Shown here piece by piece: positions 19,888 to 31,080 of a stretch of DNA of 41,973 nucleotides. Below the pieces are notes generated by a model, which searched no databases, was not told the origin of the DNA, and was given only the letters and a program-made list of their open reading frames with translations. Made by a program: the position numbers and the translations under genes. Each line of letters starts with the position of its first letter. Position 1 is the stretch's first letter. This stretch comes from Scleroderma bovista (Eukaryota; Basidiomycota; Agaricomycetes; Boletales; Sclerodermataceae), in contig JAYMGJ010000579.1 in NCBI GenBank assembly GCA_037178675.1, forward strand, positions 1 through 41,973, written 5' to 3'.

Positions 19888-22161
19888 ATGAACCTTAGAC
19901 AGCTCGTAGCTGAAGTTCTTCACGAGTTACCGTTTGTTTTTGCCGTGATATCTCTTATGATATATTCTTCATTTGTGTTTTGGTTTGAACGCTGGAGATA
20001 CAACTACATTGCCACACTCTTTGTGTGCTATGCAGTTCATCTCTTGGTTACCTCGCAGCCACCTGCTCCTGCTCCTACCATTGTTGAGTATATGGGACTA
20101 TTCCCTAATGCCAACAATCCCCTTGATGATAGTGACGAGATTGTTACTGTTGATACAATGGCACCTCCTAGTGTTCACCAGTTGGTGGACTTTTACTGGA
20201 GAGAAGCTGTGCGAAATTATTGCATGTATCAGTCTAGGGAAAACCACAGCGGTGATTTGCTTAGTGGAAATATGGGACATATTAGGAGACCCCTACCTCT
20301 TAGTAGGGAGGAGCAACTCGCCCTCATTAGTCATGACTGTTTTTATGGTTGACTCTCACATTACTGTTTCTGATCCTCGGTGGGCGTTGCCCTACCAGTT
20401 CCGCATCTTGTTCAGACATTGGCAATCTGTTATCATTGAATCTCTTCCATATGATGAAGAGATATTCATTGATAACGTTTCAGATGCCAATTACCTTCGA
20501 ACAGACATCAGACTCCAACTCGAGGAATTCGCACGAGAACAGGCCCAGGCTGATCTCCAGGTGGAACTCATCTTGAGGCAGCTCACCTATTTATGTTCCC
20601 GCGCCTCTGGCCAGGAGCGAAAGTGAGCTTCGGATGCAGGAAAGAGGAAGAAGGGAACAGGGAAGAAGGATTGTCAGGATTGGTAATCGTCGAGTGGTAC
20701 AACTGCGACGAAGCCCCACTCCACCTCCTTCCTATGCAGCTGATCGCTGTAGAGCTCTTCAAGAGTGATGGTGACGACGCACAGATGTGATTGCTGAAGG
20801 TGAAGTCGCCACTGACATCCAACCTGATCTGGAGGATAACGGTCCACCCTCTACCGGAGGTGTTTGGACTCAGTACGTGCAGGGAGTATCGGAGGAATTC
20901 TATGTCAAGCTTAGGCCCGGTATAGGTCGTGCCGCTCATCTTGAAAGTCACCCTTCCGAGGAGTTTGGTGGTCAGGTGATGCAGGGAGTCGTTCTGGCTT
21001 ACCAGAGACGAATCAACGACACCCCTTTTCCTCTGGTCACAAACCCACACCCTGAACCAGAACAGGGTCAAGTCAGAGGTATGGTTGGCGAGGAGCTAGC
21101 CATTGTATATCCAGAGAATCCGCGGGTCCATTGGGCCTTTAACGGGTCTTATTATCTCCCCTCTGCTAAGCTTCACGCTTATTCGATGCCACATGCCCGA
21201 GCTAACTTCATGGGAGTAGACTATCAGTCGCTCCACTATGAAGATCCTGCTCTCGCGACCATCCCAGCCTTCTGGATTGATCCCTGCCCAGAGGTCTACC
21301 AGCCAGCCAGTCGTTGGCGGCATCCTCTCTACTCTGAGCAGCGATTTTCCAGAGCTATCCCGTCTCTTCAGGACTGGCATGATTGGCTCAAAGTCAACTT
21401 CCGGTACACCTGGAAGCAGAGAGCGTGCCAAGCACAGTTCTCGATACCCACGTGCATGGAGCGACCCGGTATCCTCTTCGAGGAAAGTCAGGATCTCTGG
21501 GTGGCTCACACCACTCTCATCCATCTCGATATGGTGGACTACCAAAATGGAGCTTTTTCGTTCCATGGACTCCAGCCCCACTGGGCGTCTAGTCAGGATT
21601 GATGTGATGATCTCGCAGTCCTGCACGAAACGCATGAGGCTGGATGAGAAGGTGATGAAGCTCTCGACGATGATGCAGAATGATCAGATTCCTGGATTCC
21701 TGGAGGAGCCCTTGATTAGGTGCTTCCCGAGTCCTTACTGGCACCCTATCCCTTACTCTGGGAAAGGAAGACCACTTTGGAAATCTGATAAGAGACTTCT
21801 CAAGTCCATCTCCACTTACATCTTGTACGATAAGGCTCTGGTTGTTCTTTTTACCCCTTACGAAATTTTTCCACGGTCTATGCTTACTTTTGAATATTGG
21901 TCTTTGGATGGCAACAAGGTTGTCTCCAATTATCAGTATTGTCCTGATTATGATTTGGATGTTTTCTTTGACATTTTACCTAGGCATTGGTCATATACGA
22001 CATTTACGATACCTACGGACTCCTCGGACTCCTCATCTTCAACAGAAGAGGACACACAGTCCGAATCTTCTTCGTCTTCTGAAGAAGATCTTATCTTTCT
22101 CCCACCTGCTTCTGTTACCGCTGTACCAGAACCGATTTTACTGAATCTTTTTGATTTTTGA
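19888..22161 (+). pseudogene. Extra reading frame between the 5' LTR and gag of copia-2
   Basis: It starts at ATG 19888 (MNLRQLVAEVLHELPF) and ends at TGA 22159-22161, just 16 nt before gag, on the same strand. The N-terminus has two hydrophobic segments (FVFAVISLMIYSSFVFWF and IATLFVCYAVHLLV), so it may be membrane-associated. Coding sense moves through several frames: to 20352, then a shift near a TTTTT run (about 20340) to 20626, then another frame through 21602 and beyond, then a last shift near 21690 to the Ser/Glu-rich end (DSSDSSSSTEED). TGA codons also lie in the likely frame at 20766, 20772, 21600, 21645 and 21681. I recognise no family. It is not a typical gag, pol or env. It could be a captured host gene or a lineage-specific element gene. 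Confidence 0.6.
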
Positions 22162-22177
22162 ATATACTAGAATCATT

Positions 22178-25100
22178 ATGTCCGGAAACACTGGTGATAT
22201 GAAGAAAACCACACCCATTCTCACTGGCGCATCCAATTACTTGGAATGGAAGTCCGCCATGAAGTCGCTCTTGCAAGTCATGGGAGTCTGGTGCTATGTG
22301 CATCATCAAGTAGCCGCTGTTGTTGCTGGACAGGCAGGTGCAACCGCTGAGCAACAAGCCGCTGATGAAACCAATTGGGATAAAGCCCTCGGTATGATCA
22401 CGTACTACACCTCCGCACTCATCAGACAGAATCTGATGAATGAGAACGAACCCCACACTGTTTGGGAAGCACTCAACACGTCTCACGCGGATGATAATTC
22501 CAGGGAATCAGGATCCCACTCCGGCTGTACATCAAATGCAGTCAACGATTGGTTACTTGGCCTCCAATGGCCTCACTCTCCCTGACTCTGCTCAAGCAAT
22601 GCTTCTTCTTGGTGCCTTACCAAATGAGTGGCAAGGCTTCGCTTCCACACTCCTGGCCACCTTACTGGTCAACCCAACCGCCGTTCAAATTGCTGTGGGC
22701 GTTCAACACCTCACCTTTGATGCGGTTCTTCCAAAGATAATGGAAGAATGGTCCAGGAAGTCTGGCAAGTCTATAATGCCGACAGTGAAGAAGGAACAGA
22801 ATGCACAGGCAGGACCTTCTCACCCAAGGTGCAAGAAGTGTTCTGGATGTCATAGTACCGCAGATCACCGCGATGACTATAAAAGGACATTCACTCCTAA
22901 TGCCGCTGCAGGTCCTTCTACATTCCCGCCGAAGAATCAGGGTGGTGGAAAAGGGAAAGGAGGAGGAAAGAAGGGAAAAGAAAAACAGCCTTACAAGGGT
23001 AAAGGCAAGCAGCATCAAAATGCTGCAGAACAAACCACACAAATTGTTGAGCTTGACTCTGATGATGATTCCGATGCTGGGTCCATCTCTAATATTCCTG
23101 AGACAGGCTGGTCCATGCTTACTCCATCCCAACTTGCTGCAGAGTCAGTATTACGTTCTGTGCATAATGACCTGGCAAGAAAGAAAAGGGATGATGAGGA
23201 ATATGCATGTAGACTAGCTACAAGACCATGGACTCCCGATGACGGGACCATAAAGTATCGTGATGATGGTTTTGTTTGTGACCAATACAATGATGAAAGC
23301 TTTGACTGTTATACCTTGTGCACCTCTAAGGAGAGTGACGAAAGGTGTCTTTGCTTATCATCTCCCCACTCAGGACAAAAAGCCGAATCTCACTGCCCCA
23401 AGCATAAACATTTAACAGGCCTATGGTTAATGGATTCCGGTGCAACCAATCATTCCACTCCATATCATGAAGATTTCCTAACATATAAGGAACTTCAAAA
23501 GCCTATAAATGTGGGTACTGCTGGTGCTGAAGTTATTCAGTTTTTAGGCATAGGTACAGTTGCCTTCAAAGCTAAAGTTGGCAATGTACAAAAACAAATC
23601 TATCTTCGACATGTCTATTATTCTCCATCTGGAGATAAGCATATCTGTTCACTTCAGTGGCTAACCATGAAACTCAAGATGAAACTCTACGCTGATGTGA
23701 AGATAACTCGTGTCTTCGATTCATGAAATGAAGTCTTCTTGGAAGGGACTAGGTTAATTCCAAGGAACAATCTCCATTGGTTTTATGGGAAACCGATACA
23801 TCAGACTGGAGCTCTTGGACTTCTCATGGATTTGGACATAAAATCCATTTCGACAGTGCAATGTGCAACCGTTACAAATAAATTCAACAATTATGATCTA
23901 TGGCATAGTCGTCTAGGTCATCCTAACCCTCAAACTATGTGGCATGCTACTCATGCTACCGATGGTATTGAGAAATTGGACATACCAACAACGACACCAC
24001 TCTGTCCTGACTGTCAGATTGGCAAGATGCCCTCAAGGTCTTTTCCATCTTCCGATAAACAAGCAGACAAAATACTTGAGATGGTGCAATGCAACCTGGT
24101 CGAGTTCCCTGTCTTGTTGTATAATCAACACAAGTATTGTCTCACAATCATTGATGACTACTCTGGGTATGGCACCGTTTGTCTTTTGCAGTTAAAGTCG
24201 GATACCACCACCACATTCTCTACCTGGGTAACCTGGGCTGAGAAACAAACTGGTCATTCACTCCTATGAGTATGTTCCGATCGAGGAGGAGAATTTATGG
24301 CAACCATATTTAAAACCTTCCTCACCTCCAAAGGGGTAGAACAACAACTCTCCATTTCGGATCATCCACAACAAAATGGTCACGCAGAAAGGTTCAATCG
24401 GACCTTACTCGAGAAAGAAGAAACCATGCGTCACACAGCATGTCTACCGAAGAATCTTTGGAACTTCACTCTTGACACTGCAGTCCATGTTTATAACAGG
24501 ACACCAATGCACCGCATAGGTTGGAAGACACCTGTTGAACTCCTATTCAACAAGAAACCTGATATATCCTATCTTTGAGTGTTCAGATGTCTTGCTTATG
24601 TCCACATTCCAAAGGACAAGCGAAAAGACAAACTTACTCCGAAAGCCGAAGAAATGATATTCCTAGGTTATGAACCAGGAACAAAGGGTTACCACTTCTT
24701 GCGGAACAACAGATCAATATATGTGGAAACAACTATCACATTCATTGAAAATTTATTCCCAAATTGTCCCGAAGAAAAGTTGAAAAAGAAAATCAATATA
24801 CCTGAACCGATTCATCCTTCTGAAGAAGAAGCAACAGGTAATAACGATGAAGACAATCACCAACCTCCACCCGACGATCTGGAATTTCCACCCATTGACC
24901 CATATCAACCAAATGAGAGTCATACAAGAGGTGATAATTCTAAAAGTGACACCACAAAGCCACAAAGTCCAACCCAATGCCCCCCTAAACCTACAGTAGA
25001 GGAAGTCACTGACAACGACCTGCAAGTTCCTCAGGGAGGACAAACAAGTTCTGATTACCAACATCCGGAAGAGGAACTCGGATATGTATTCGATGAACGA

Positions 25101-27107
25101 ACTCAGTCTTGGGAACGCCCTCAAGAGGCACCATGCCCCAGACCAAGAGATGTCTTTTATTTTAGAGAATACAGCCAAAATTCACCAATACCAGAAGTCA
25201 GGTATCCTAATGTACCTAATCCAATCCGTTGCAACCCTCCTTGAGTTTGTAATCCACCTCTGAGACCAGACAATGTCTATGGTCAGAGAAACCCTGTGGA
25301 TATAGAACGAGAGATTGCAAGAGAATGAGAATGGTCTAGAATGATCTTAGGAAGAGGAGTTCCTACTATTCCTCAAACAGAACCCATGGTTGAAACAAGA
25401 CCAAATCCTCCTGCACCTGCAGAACCTCAAGAGGTCCCCATCGCTGTTCCATTGCCATCAATGGATGAAGACGAGAATGAAATGGAAGACATCATAGTTC
25501 CAAACAGTGATGTTGACACTATGATTCAACTAGGTCAACACTATATTCTCAACTATATAATGAAGCAGGCAGCAAAGCCACTCAAGGGTATTCCTTATCA
25601 TTTTAAGGATATCCGCAACTATCCATTGGATGAACAGAAGAAATGGGAACAGGCATGCAAGGAAGAAATCAAGTCTATTGAAGATAGACACGTATGGACT
25701 TTGGTGGATTGTCCACCAGATCGAAAACCTGTCAAATGTCACTGGGTATTCACAAAGAAATCAGATGGAAGATTTAAAGCCCGCTTGGTTGTGAAAGGCT
25801 TTTCACAAATCTATGGTGAAGACTATGATGAAACCTTCTCACCGGTCACATGCTTTGAGACAGTACGACTGCTCTTGGCTTATGTGTGTCGAAATGACTG
25901 GGAAATTGAAAGTCTTGATGTCAAGACTGCCTTCTTATATAGGTGACTTGATGAAGAAATTTACATGGAGCAACCCAAAGGTTTCAAAGTACCAGGTTCA
26001 AGTAACAAGGTCTATCGTCTACTATGTGCTCTCTATGGCCTGAAGCAAGCCGCACTAGCATGGAACAAAGAGCTACATAAATCGCTCCTAAAGCTCAACT
26101 TCAAACATTCCAAAGCAGATCCTGGAGTATACATCTACCAAGATAAATCAGGCATCATGCTGTTCATCGTCTACATCGATGATGGACTTCTTATGTCAAA
26201 CTCTGCAAAACTTCTCAAGAAGAAGAAAACTGCATTCTTAAACATATGGGAAGCTCGTGACATGGGTCCAGTACAAGAGTATCTTGGATTCCAAATCACT
26301 CGTAATCACGTCAAACGCTCAATGGTTTTACACCAACACCCCTACGTATTGAAAGTACTCAAATGCTTTCAGATGGAGAACATCAAACACATCCGCACAC
26401 CTTTACCAGCTGGGTATCAACCATCTACAGCACCAAAGGACTATAATGCAAGCCCAACAACAAGACAATGGTATCAGTCCGTTATAGGATGACTCCTATT
26501 TGTCATGCTTGGCATGCGTCTGGACATCGCTTTTGCTGTAATCAAAATGTCACAATTCATGGCAAATCCTACCGAAGAACACCTCTCGAAGGCACTTCAC
26601 ATAGTGAAATATTTGGGTTCAACTCCAAATCTTGCGCTTCATTTTACAGGAGGAGCTTCGTCACTGGATTGCTATTCAGACTCTGACTGGGCAGGCGATA
26701 GTGAAACAAGACGTTCAACTAGCGGTTATACTATCTTTCTTGGCAATGACTTGGTTAGCTGGCGATCTCACCGACAGCCAACTGTGGCTCTGTCATCAAC
26801 AGAAGCCGAATACATGTCAATGTGCAACTGTGCACAACAGATTCTATGGATCAAATCCCTCTTCCAAGAGTGTCATCTCTCCCTCCAACACTTCATAATG
26901 TTTGGAGATAATAAAGGCACTATTCACATTGCGCAAAATCCAGTAATGGAAGGACGGTCAAAGCACATTGATATAAAGTATTATTTCCTTCGCAAATGCA
27001 TTGAGAAACAAACTTTCATGCTTGACTATGTTCCAACTGATCAGCAGAAGGCTGATATGATGACGAAGAATCTGACATGGCAGAAATACCAAGACAATTG
27101 CTTGTGA
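22178..27107 (+). pseudogene. gag-pol: Copia-2 Gag-Pol polyprotein, one frameshift and seven in-frame TGA stops
   Basis: It starts MSGNTGDMKKTTPILTGASN at ATG 22178. One frameshift near 22470-22500 occurs in gag; afterwards a single frame runs to TGA 27105-27107. In-frame stops, all TGA, begin at 23724, 24267, 24576, 25242, 25326, 25944 and 26490. Domains in order are Gag, a basic Cys/His stretch (CKKCSGCHSTADH), protease (LMDSGATNHST), pre-integrase (LWHSRLGHPNPQ), integrase (SDRGGEF, QQNGHAE), RT (VYIDDGLL) and RNase H (CYSDSDWAGD, SSTEAEYMSM). The first catalytic Asp of integrase, normally in HSDL, reads QCNL: Asp to Asn through TGC-AAC, a G-to-A change at a former CpG. Confidence 0.93.
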
Positions 27108-27144
27108 CTAAACCTTCTAGAGTTCAAGTCTTAGCGAGGAGGAG

Positions 27145-27603
27145 TGTCAACAAGAAAGTATGATTATATCTTATCTTAATCTAATCTTGGAGATTTCCAG
27201 AGATCACAGTTACATGTGATTCGGAGTAGTGTCAACTGGATTACCGGTAGATCACATGACTGGCTCCACAAGATAGCCGGAACTATCACATGCAAGGCAT
27301 GTGTATAACACATGCTGATACATGTTACAGGCATGTTTCCAGATAACTACGTTTATGGAAACTGCACCTACTACATATGGGAATATGGTGAAATAGGTGA
27401 GAATAATACTTATCTACGCACAGACCATGTACCACAGGTATATATACCCTGTAGGATTCCCTGTAGTTCCTTAGTTCAATACAGTTCAACTGTTCTCTCA
27501 TTAACTCGCTACTTCACAAACAACTCAACTTCAAGAACCAGCTACTAGCTATTAAGGTACACTTGCGCTACCCCGTTGCTGTTGCCCCAGTTTTGTTGCT
27601 ACA
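27145..27603 (+). repeat. Copia-2 3' LTR (459 bp)
   Basis: It is the partner of 19359-19817 and is preceded by the purine tract GCGAGGAGGAG. Confidence 0.95.
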
Positions 27604-27608
27604 TGTCC

Positions 27609-28375
27609 ATGCAATCACGATGGAGACGGTGACAATGAGACGCACATGGCCAATGCCACCGTGACTCGACACCGACAAAGGTGACAGCGAGTTCATGCCA
27701 GGATGACGAAGACAACACTGAGGCATGCAGCATGGGCCAAGCCACAACAACGGTGACAACAGGTCCATGACGAAGACAACAACAACGAGTCGCAGATGGC
27801 CAATGCCACCGCAACATGACAACAACAACAACAATGAGTCGCGGATGGCCAATGCCACCGCAACATGACAACAACAACAATGGGTGCACGAAGACAACAA
27901 CAACAACAACGAGTGCACAAAGATGGAGACGTGGATGGCCAATGCCACCACGACACAACGACAATGACAACGAGGTGCAGATGGCCAATGCCACCGTGAC
28001 ACAATGACGGCAGCATGTCCACACCAACGTCGACAGTGATGACAGCACATCAATGTGTCCACGCCAGCACAACAAAGACAACACGATGTGGATGGCCAAT
28101 GCCACCGAGACACAATGAAGACGACAAGACACAACGACGACGGCAACACGTCCACACCAGCACCACGAAGACGACGACAATGTGATGTGCCTGGCAAATG
28201 CCAACGCGACACAACAACAACAACGTGGCCACCGGGAGCATGGCCAGCGATATGGCAGCACAAGAATGGCACCAATGATGATGGTGACGAGGGCAACTGA
28301 TGATGGCAATGACACACGACATGAGGCTGACGAGGGACGCCGATGACAACAGTGACAGTGCATGGCATGACAACA
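27609..28375. repeat. GACAAC/ATGGCC minisatellite inside the hAT element
   Basis: ATGGCCAATGCCACC occurs exactly at 27646, 27796, 27845, 27935, 27981 and 28092, at spacings near 46-50 bp or multiples. The copies are joined by (GACAAC)n-like stretches. Long open frames on both strands here are artefacts of the repeat. The sequence left of copia-2 (19322-19353) is of the same type, so copia-2 landed at the edge of this array. Confidence 0.8.
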
Positions 28376-28563
28376 AAGTAGCACTTTGTACAATTTTTTT
28401 ATTTCTAATATAGTAAATTACAAGGCGACCCATGGATATACCTGTCGCAGGTACATACCCGCATACCCGGCGATGACACCCGTGGTGATATACACCTGTA
28501 CACCCGCGGGTACAGGTAAGCACGGGTATGGGTGTGGGTCAGCCTCCTGGCACCCACGGGTTG

Positions 28564-28580
28564 ACCCGTGCAGTTCCCTA
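28564..28580 (-). repeat. Right terminal inverted repeat of the hAT element
   Basis: ACCCGTGCAGTTCCCTA is followed directly by ATTATGAG and is the inverted partner of 18304-18320. Confidence 0.8.
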
Positions 28581-28588
28581 ATTATGAG

Positions 28589-28611
28589 TTGTAAGACTGG
28601 GACAGGCCAAC
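28589..28611 (+). repeat. Short dispersed unit
   Basis: TTGTAAGACTGGGACAGGCC with its flank recurs as CTGTAAAGCTGGGACAGGCC at 33078 and, more diverged, at 18195. A partial copy (GGGACAGGCTGACAGACAAT) lies near 33148. It lies outside the hAT element and outside the foldback structure. Confidence 0.5.
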
Positions 28612-28644
28612 AGGTGACACACATTCATCAGCAAGGTGACAATT

Positions 28645-29305
28645 GGTCTTAACTCTCTTACAGCGTCTGGATTGTCTGGAATCAGATAGTTAAGATGGAT
28701 AAGTCAGATAAGTCAGTCAAGCCATTCCAGACCATCAGACCAGGGTATCTGAAACCAGATGGCCAGACCACCAGACCAGTCAGACCAGTCAGACCAGCCA
28801 GACCAGCCAGCCAGTCAGACAGTCCAGACCACTCCAGACCAGTCAGAGCACCTAGACAGTAAGTCAGTCAGAGAGTTAAGACAATCCAGACCAGTCAGAC
28901 CAGTCAGACCACTCAGGCAGTAAGTCAGTCAGTCAGTTAAGACCATTCAGACCTGTCAGACCTGTCAGACCACCCAGATCATAAGTCAGTCAGCCAGTGA
29001 AGACCATTCAGACATGTCAGACCTGTCAGGCCACCCAGATTGTAAGTCAGTCAGACAGTCAAGACAGTCCAGACCATCCAGACCACCCAGCCCAATCAGA
29101 TCACCCAGACTGTCAGACCTGTCAGATCCCTTAGATAGTAAGTTGGTCAGACAGTTAAGACAATCCAGACCAACCAGACCAATCAGGCCACCCAGACAAG
29201 TCACATCAGTAAGACTGGCCAGACAATTCAGAGACTCAGACCAGTCAGACCAATTAGACTATTAAGATTAGCCAGACCAGCCAGACCAGCCAGACCATTA
29301 GCTGT
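28645..29305 (+). repeat. Left arm: degenerate CAGACC/AGTC minisatellite
   Basis: Dozens of imperfect CAGACCAGT, CAGACCACCC and AAGTCAGTCAG units. Translations on this strand give peptides rich in RQSRPSRPP that match those from the opposite strand of the right arm, showing the inverted relationship. Confidence 0.8.
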
Positions 29306-29429
29306 ATCCATCTGTATTCTTTTGCCACTTAATTTATTCAATATTCATGCTAATAAATTTATATTAATTCTGAACAAAAAAACACTAGTACAACAAATAT
29401 ATATTATATACGAATAGGGGGGCATCATC
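29306..29429. other. AT-rich spacer inside the foldback structure
   Basis: Unique-looking AT-rich DNA between outer and inner arms, with TATATATTATATA near 29397. No gene is seen. Confidence 0.4.
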
Positions 29430-30340
29430 AAGCTGGTGGTGGTGGGTCATTGTCATTGTCGTCGTTGGACGACACTGGGATGGGGGTGGTTATTGTCAGT
29501 CTTCGTCCATTAGAGGCGACGTAGGGGTAGTCGTCGTCGTCTGTGGTTGTCCGTCAGAGAGGACGGGCTGGGGGTTGTCGTCGTCTGTCAGAGAGGATGG
29601 GCGGGGGGTTGTCGTCGTCATTCATCAGAGAGGATGGGCTGGGGGTCGCCATCGTCGTTGGACAGTGCTGGGATGGGGGTCATGGTTGTCTGTGGTTGTC
29701 TGTCAGAGACGATGGGCTGGGGGTTGTCATTGTTGGACGATGCTGAGATGAGGGTGCTGGGATGGGGGTCGTCATCTGTGGTCGTCCATCAGAGAGGACG
29801 GGCTGGGGGTCGCCGTTGTTGTTGGACAGCATTGGGATGGGGGTTGTGGTCATCCATCAGAGATGACAGGCGGGGGGTTGTCATCATTGGACGATGATGG
29901 GATGGGGGTCCTGGGATGGGGGTCCTGGGATGGGGGTCGTGGTCGTCCGTCAGAGAGGACGGGCTGAGGTTCGTCGTTGTCATTGGATGGTGCTGGGATG
30001 GGGGTCGTGGTCGTCCGTGATCATCCATCAGAGACGACAGGTGGGGGGTCATCGTCATTGGACGATGACGGGATGGGGGTCCTGGGATGGGGGTTGTGGT
30101 CGTCCATCAGAGAGGACGGGCTGGGGTTCGTTGTTGTTGTTGGACAGCACTGGGATGGGGGTTGTGGTCGTCCGTGATTGTCTGTCAGAGACGATGGGCA
30201 GGGGGTCATTGTCGTTGGACGACACTGGGGCTGTCGTGGTCGTGTGTTAGTGGCAGGCGCTGCATATGGTGGTACATACCTGATAGCGAGTTGTGGTCGA
30301 TGTGTCGTCATCGTTGTGGTTGAATGGGAGACGGAGGTGA
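29430..30340 (+). repeat. Inner left arm: G/T-rich minisatellite
   Basis: Irregular tandem units are built around CAGAGAGGACGGGCTGGGG, GTCGTCGTCGTTGGACGA and CTGGGATGGGGGTC. Long open frames on both strands are repeat artefacts. Confidence 0.8.
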
Positions 30341-30363
30341 CGCAGGACTTATGTAGAGAATAT

Positions 30364-30405
30364 TTGGAGTTGTTGTGATGTGATTTGTAATCACAACAAC
30401 TCCAA
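30364..30405. repeat. Perfect 16-bp hairpin
   Basis: TTGGAGTTGTTGTGAT (30364-30379) and ATCACAACAACTCCAA (30390-30405) are exact inverted repeats around a 10-nt loop. A T-rich run follows. It lies at the switch from G/T-rich to C/A-rich repeat. Confidence 0.85.
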
Positions 30406-30439
30406 TTTTTTTTCTAAGTCCCACGTTCCGTACACTAAG

Positions 30440-31080
30440 GTAAGTACTTCAAACCCCGTCTACCACTACTGACAACGACCACCTGCAGCGACAACAACAA
30501 CAACACCATGGTGACCACACCAGCTCCGGTGTCATAGCTGTTGACGACACCACTGCCAGCAAATCGCCCAACCCCACCATCACCAACACCCGCATGGATG
30601 GCGACAACGACAACGACAGGATGGTGACAGTGAGGATGACATGATGAGGACAAGGCCAACAAGGACAATGCGACAAGCATGAGGACGGTGATGGTGAGTG
30701 CAGGACAACAACACCCACCACCACCACTCCACCACCAGCGTCGAGGACGACAACGGCCACCACCAACGTGATGACGACGACACCCCACCATCTGTGTCCT
30801 TGATGTGGCCACCAACGACGACGACCCCACCCTCAACGTCGTCAACATGGCCACCAACATCAACAACAACAACAACAACAACAACAGCGGCATTGTCGAC
30901 CACCAATGCAATGACAACAGCCAACGACGCGACCACCACCCAACTGCATCGACGATGACCATCACTGACATTGACAACGTGAGACACTGGCCACCACCAC
31001 ACTGGCCCACCAATGCGACAACGGCAATGACACCGACCCACTACCACCCACCACCCCTGCGTTGATGATCACACGATGAC
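30440..31080 (-). repeat. Inner right arm: C/A-rich minisatellite
   Basis: GACAACAAC, CACCACCAC and GACGACGAC units form the compositional complement of the array at 29430-30340. They are also similar in type to the hAT interior. Confidence 0.75.

Larger units (their letters stand above)
19359..27603 (+). mobile_element. Copia-2: Ty1/copia LTR retrotransposon nested in the hAT element, with extra upstream reading frame
   Basis: Two 459-bp LTRs (19359-19817 and 27145-27603) begin TGTC(G/A)ACAAG and end TTGCTACA. They are flanked by the perfect duplication TGTCC (19354-19358 and 27604-27608). The plus strand carries the primer site, an unusual reading frame of about 2.3 kb, gag-pol, and a GAGGAGGAG purine tract before the 3' LTR. 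At 8.2 kb it is long for a copia element because of the extra frame. Many TGA stops and several frameshifts make it defective. Confidence 0.95.
18304..28580. mobile_element. Non-autonomous hAT (Ac-like) DNA transposon carrying minisatellite DNA, invaded by two LTR elements
   Basis: It is flanked by the perfect 8-bp duplication ATTATGAG (18296-18303 and 28581-28588), the length produced by hAT transposases. The ends form inverted repeats: TAGTGAAATGCACGGGT at 18304-18320 against TAGGGAACTGCACGGGT read inward from 28580, 15 of 17 identical. TAGGGA is the Ac-type end. Both subterminal regions are rich in ACCCGCGGGT-like palindromes (18304-18450 and 28435-28570), a common hAT feature for transposase binding. 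Removing the solo LTR, copia-2 and their duplications leaves about 1.47 kb. No transposase is encoded. The interior is minisatellite-like (GACAAC/ATGGCC repeats). Confidence 0.8.

Noticed and set aside
19888..20352. An envelope-like gene in copia-2
   Set aside because: It has hydrophobic segments, but it lies upstream of gag, lacks a signal peptide with a clear cleavage context, and shows no envelope-type layout.
27568..28523. Long minus-strand reading frames of over 260 codons across the GACAAC repeat
   Set aside because: They are translations of minisatellite DNA. All frames are open because the repeat lacks stop triplets, and composition is extremely biased.
30435..31047. Minus-strand frames of 155-192 codons rich in Val, Leu and Ser
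   Set aside because: The same repeat artefact in the C/A-rich array; no motif and no start context.
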